40,559 nt of DNA, taken from a virus. Each line of letters starts with the position of its first letter. The first letter of the stretch is position 1. Below, one piece after another: positions 38,709 through 40,559 of the stretch. The stretch is from IMG/VR virus record IMGVR_UViG_3300037258_000219, positions 1 to 40,559 of that record; one strand, given 5' to 3'. A model generated the notes under the pieces. That model did no database searches. It saw only the letters and a list, made by a program, of their open reading frames with translations, and was not told the origin of the DNA. The position numbers and the translations under genes are program-made.

Positions 38709-39384
38709 CGTCGAAGTCCGGATCGGTAGAGGGCGCGACCGAGCCAGGTCCGACACTCGGAGCATTGACGGCGACGGCGGAGAACGCCGGTGCAGTTCCG
38801 CCCCGGATCTCCCCGGTCGAGGCATCGAAGGCCGGCCCTGCCTGGCGCGGCGGGGCCGCCTGGCTGGAGAACGCTCCAGCGCCGGCAGGATGAGCGGCGG
38901 GTACGCCGAAAGCTCCAGGCGGGCTGTACTGCTCGCCCTGGACGGCCCCGCGCGGGGTCTGGATGCGAAGGCCGCCCACGACCTGGCCGGCCATCATGAC
39001 GGAGCTGTCCACGTACAGGCGTACCACCTTGCCCACCCAGGACTCGCTTTGCTCACCGAAGGCGGCCGCGAGCGTCCTGATGTTGGTGGCGTTGAGCTTC
39101 AGGCCCTTCTTCGCCTCGCTGAAGTAGATCACCCACTTGGTCTCGGCCCCCATGCCGCCCTGGCCGCGGAACTGCTCGGGCTGCACCCCGCGGATGGTGA
39201 CCTTGACCGGCCCACCGGCCTGCTCGACGTCCGAGCGGGTGAGGTATTTCGAGGAGAGCATTTGTGAGATGTGCGGCATAAGGATTTTCTCTGCGTCGGG
39301 GTTGGCGGCTCGCCAGGCCTCCAGGGCCAAGCGATTCATGCGGGTGTTGTGATCCTCGGCCGGATCAGCCGGCGGGCTCGCCAC
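38692..39384 (-). CDS. SSB-like DNA-binding protein with DDDIPF tail
   Basis: 230 residues from GTG 39384 (ATG 39339 is an alternative). A beta-rich region around 55-145 (PVKVTIRGVQPEQFRG, TKWVIYFSEAKKGLKLN, VVRLYVDSSVMMAGQVVGGL) may be an OB-type fold. Then comes a Pro/Ala/Gly linker and a terminal PDFDDDIPF. That acidic tail is the hallmark of bacterial SSB, where it recruits replication and repair proteins. The body does not look like classical SSB, so this is either a divergent SSB or a recombination mediator. It is the only clear replication-type gene seen. Confidence 0.75.
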   Translation of the reverse strand: MASPPADPAEDHNTRMNRLALEAWRAANPDAEKILMPHISQMLSSKYLTRSDVEQAGGPVKVTIRGVQPEQFRGQGGMGAETKWVIYFSEAKKGLKLNATNIRTLAAAFGEQSESWVGKVVRLYVDSSVMMAGQVVGGLRIQTPRGAVQGEQYSPPGAFGVPAAHPAGAGAFSSQAAPPRQAGPAFDASTGEIRGGTAPAFSAVAVNAPSVGPGSVAPSTDPDFDDDIPF

Positions 39385-39571
39385 GGGTGGGCTCCAGCAC
39401 CGGGGTGATGCGCATGCGAGCGCCGGCGACCTGCACCATGAGCTTCTCCAGCTGCGGCAGGGCCGGGGACTCTTTGCGCTTCACGCGCGAGCGCTGCAGG
39501 GCCTCGTGCGCCTGGTGCAGCTCGGTGAGCAGCTCGAGCGTCGCCTCGATGCGGATCATGGGGGCGGCCAT
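39365..39571 (-). CDS. Small helical protein
   Basis: 68 residues from ATG 39571 with a strong AAAGGAGGT site. Helix (LELLTELHQAHEALQRSRVK) then KESPALPQLEKLMVQVAGAR. No family is recognised. It overlaps the SSB-like gene start by 20 bases. Confidence 0.7.
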   Translation of the reverse strand: MAAPMIRIEATLELLTELHQAHEALQRSRVKRKESPALPQLEKLMVQVAGARMRITPVLEPTRGEPAG

Positions 39572-39831
39572 GGGACCTCCTTTGCAGAACGAAACGTGAG
39601 CGCGTAGGAGCCGCACGCCGGGCAGCAAGGCAGATCCCCGAGGGGAAGCTCCAGGTATTCGGACATCGAGCGCCAGGCGGGCTCAGAGCCAGCCCAGGCG
39701 CAGCGATCGCAGGTAAAGCCGATCGGCAGAGGCGCGTTATCGGGCTCCACGCCCAGCAGGCGCAGGTCGCGCACCAGGTCCGCCCGCTTGTGCGGGGGCA
39801 CCGCGGGGTGCAGCAGCACCCGAGCACTCAT
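39556..39831 (-). CDS. Zinc-binding phage protein with two CxxC pairs
   Basis: 91 residues. CDRCAWAG near 41-48 and CCPACGS near 69-75 give a classic four-Cys zinc site with a linker between. The N-terminus is a small helical unit (KRADLVRDLRLLGV). It probably binds nucleic acid or a host protein. ATG 39831 overlaps the previous gene as ATGA. Confidence 0.78.
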   Translation of the reverse strand: MSARVLLHPAVPPHKRADLVRDLRLLGVEPDNAPLPIGFTCDRCAWAGSEPAWRSMSEYLELPLGDLPCCPACGSYALTFRSAKEVPWPPP

Positions 39832-39965
39832 GGGAGAACCCTCCAGACGGTGAGAGGCGCCAGCGGGAGCGGACGCTTACCACGTGTCAGGCGCGGCAGG
39901 GTCTGCCGCCAGGCCTCCCCATCCCGACGAGCGAGATGCTGGAGGGCTCTCCACTGAGGGCTCAC
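39828..39965 (-). CDS. Small basic protein (45 residues)
   Basis: A short frame from GTG 39965 that overlaps the upstream stop (GTGA) and ends overlapping the downstream ATG, so it fills the gap exactly. The sequence is Arg/Leu/Pro-rich (WRQTLPRLTRGKRPLPLAPL). Codon use is coding-like. Function unknown. Confidence 0.55.
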   Translation of the reverse strand: MSPQWRALQHLARRDGEAWRQTLPRLTRGKRPLPLAPLTVWRVLP

Positions 39966-40171
39966 GGAACCTCCGTCGGCTCGTAGGCGCCCGGCAACAC
40001 GATGATCTCAGGTAAGCCCGCCTCGCGCCGGCGCGGATTCACCCATGCCACACAACTGGCGCAGATCGGCTCCTTGACGCCAGCGACCGGGATCGAGGGC
40101 ACCCGCTCCGGGTTGAAGGAGAAGGGGCGCTTGCAGCCGTAGCAGGCGCCCAGGCAGAACATGAAGCTCAT
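39962..40171 (-). CDS. Conserved zinc-ribbon phage protein
   Basis: 69 residues, with CYGCKRPFSFNPERVPS early and CASCVAWVNPRRRE later, a four-Cys ribbon. The whole pattern, including the closing GAYEP, is a recurrent small phage protein of unknown function. ATG 40171 overlaps the previous gene's stop. Confidence 0.85.
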   Translation of the reverse strand: MSFMFCLGACYGCKRPFSFNPERVPSIPVAGVKEPICASCVAWVNPRRREAGLPEIIVLPGAYEPTEVP

Positions 40172-40404
40172 CAGAGCGCCGGCTCGAGCGTGATGCCTAG
40201 CGCCTCACGCACCGTGGCGGCCGCGACGCAGGAGGTGGGGAGCTTCAAGAGCGCCAGGCGCAGCGCCCGCTCGTGCTGCTCGTGCCTGGCATCGACACCG
40301 GCGAGGTAGGCGCGCGTGAGCACCTCGAGCACCTGGCCGGTGGTGGGACGATCGGGGAATTCAAGCGCGAGGCGCGCAACGGGCGAGAGCTTGGTGATCG
40401 ACAT
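40171..40404 (-). CDS. First leftward gene, hypothetical helical protein
   Basis: 77 residues from ATG 40404, with AGGAGG about 7 nt upstream. The frame is open further up to 40518, but the added part has no ribosome site and runs through the control region. Helices include GQVLEVLTRAYLAGVDARHE. As the first gene after the control region it is likely expressed early. Function unknown. Confidence 0.7.
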   Translation of the reverse strand: MSITKLSPVARLALEFPDRPTTGQVLEVLTRAYLAGVDARHEQHERALRLALLKLPTSCVAAATVREALGITLEPAL

Positions 40405-40432
40405 GGCGGGTCCTCCTGACAAAGACCTGGTT

Positions 40433-40559
40433 GACGAACACCCGCATTGTATGGGTAGTGACGCCAAACAGGAAGTACAGAATGTACGACCTTGAGCTAT
40501 CATCGCGACCCATGTCACAGATCAAGAAGCGGCGCGAAGCGGCGGGCCTGACACAGGCC
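40433..40559. repeat. 127-bp terminal direct repeat, right copy
   Basis: Identical to bases 1-127. It repeats the palindrome (40475-40487) and the first 26 codons of the XRE-type regulator starting at 40482, so the gene fragment here is not a second gene. Confidence 0.93.

Overview
The window is a complete, circularly assembled tailed-phage genome. The last 127 bases (40433-40559) repeat the first 127 exactly, so the unit is about 40,432 bp, and the overlap looks like an assembly k-mer rather than a biological terminal repeat. The GC-rich codon usage, P22-type head-tail and ejection genes, T4-type lysozyme, a lipobox protein and an LPS-type (GT9) glycosyltransferase domain point to a short-tailed (podovirus-like) phage of a high-GC Gram-negative bacterium, probably a proteobacterium. 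I cannot name the host. I see no integrase, DNA or RNA polymerase, helicase, primase or tRNA.

Layout: two gene arrays are transcribed divergently from a control region at the contig junction (about 40405-80) and converge tail to tail at 36356-36359. The leftward array (40404 to 36356) has about a dozen small early-type genes: zinc-ribbon proteins, an SSB-like protein ending in DDDIPF, conserved phage proteins of unknown function, a protein made almost wholly of (Tyr/Asp/Ser)-Gly dipeptides, and a DnaJ-domain protein. The rightward array starts with an XRE-type regulator whose start overlaps a 13-bp palindrome. A roughly 535-bp gene-poor stretch with three perfect DnaA boxes follows (candidate origin). 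Next come early/middle genes (zinc ribbons, a PD-(D/E)XK nuclease, a cupin, a gp49/gp66-family protein, a ParB-methyltransferase fusion).

From about 7.2 kb the late genes run TerS, TerL, small proteins, portal, scaffold, N4-gp56-like major capsid, head surface proteins, P22 gp4-like and gp10-like connectors, ejection proteins, tail fibre, tailspike, lysozyme and a holin-like/lysis block. Genes are packed with ATGA/GTGA stop-start overlaps, so translation is probably coupled along most of the array.

The most unusual content is a set of modifying enzymes threaded between structural genes: a TylF-type methyltransferase (18962), a methyltransferase-GT9 glycosyltransferase fusion (19550), an AspH-type 2-oxoglutarate hydroxylase (24061), a GNAT acetyltransferase (24672) and a PurD-like ATP-grasp ligase (29751), plus an early cupin (3928). 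Their position and tight overlap suggest, but do not prove, a late-expressed pathway that decorates virion proteins or a host-surface glycan. Several RNA-hairpin candidates flank the capsid gene and the enzyme module. All functional calls come from reading motifs by eye; no database search was run.
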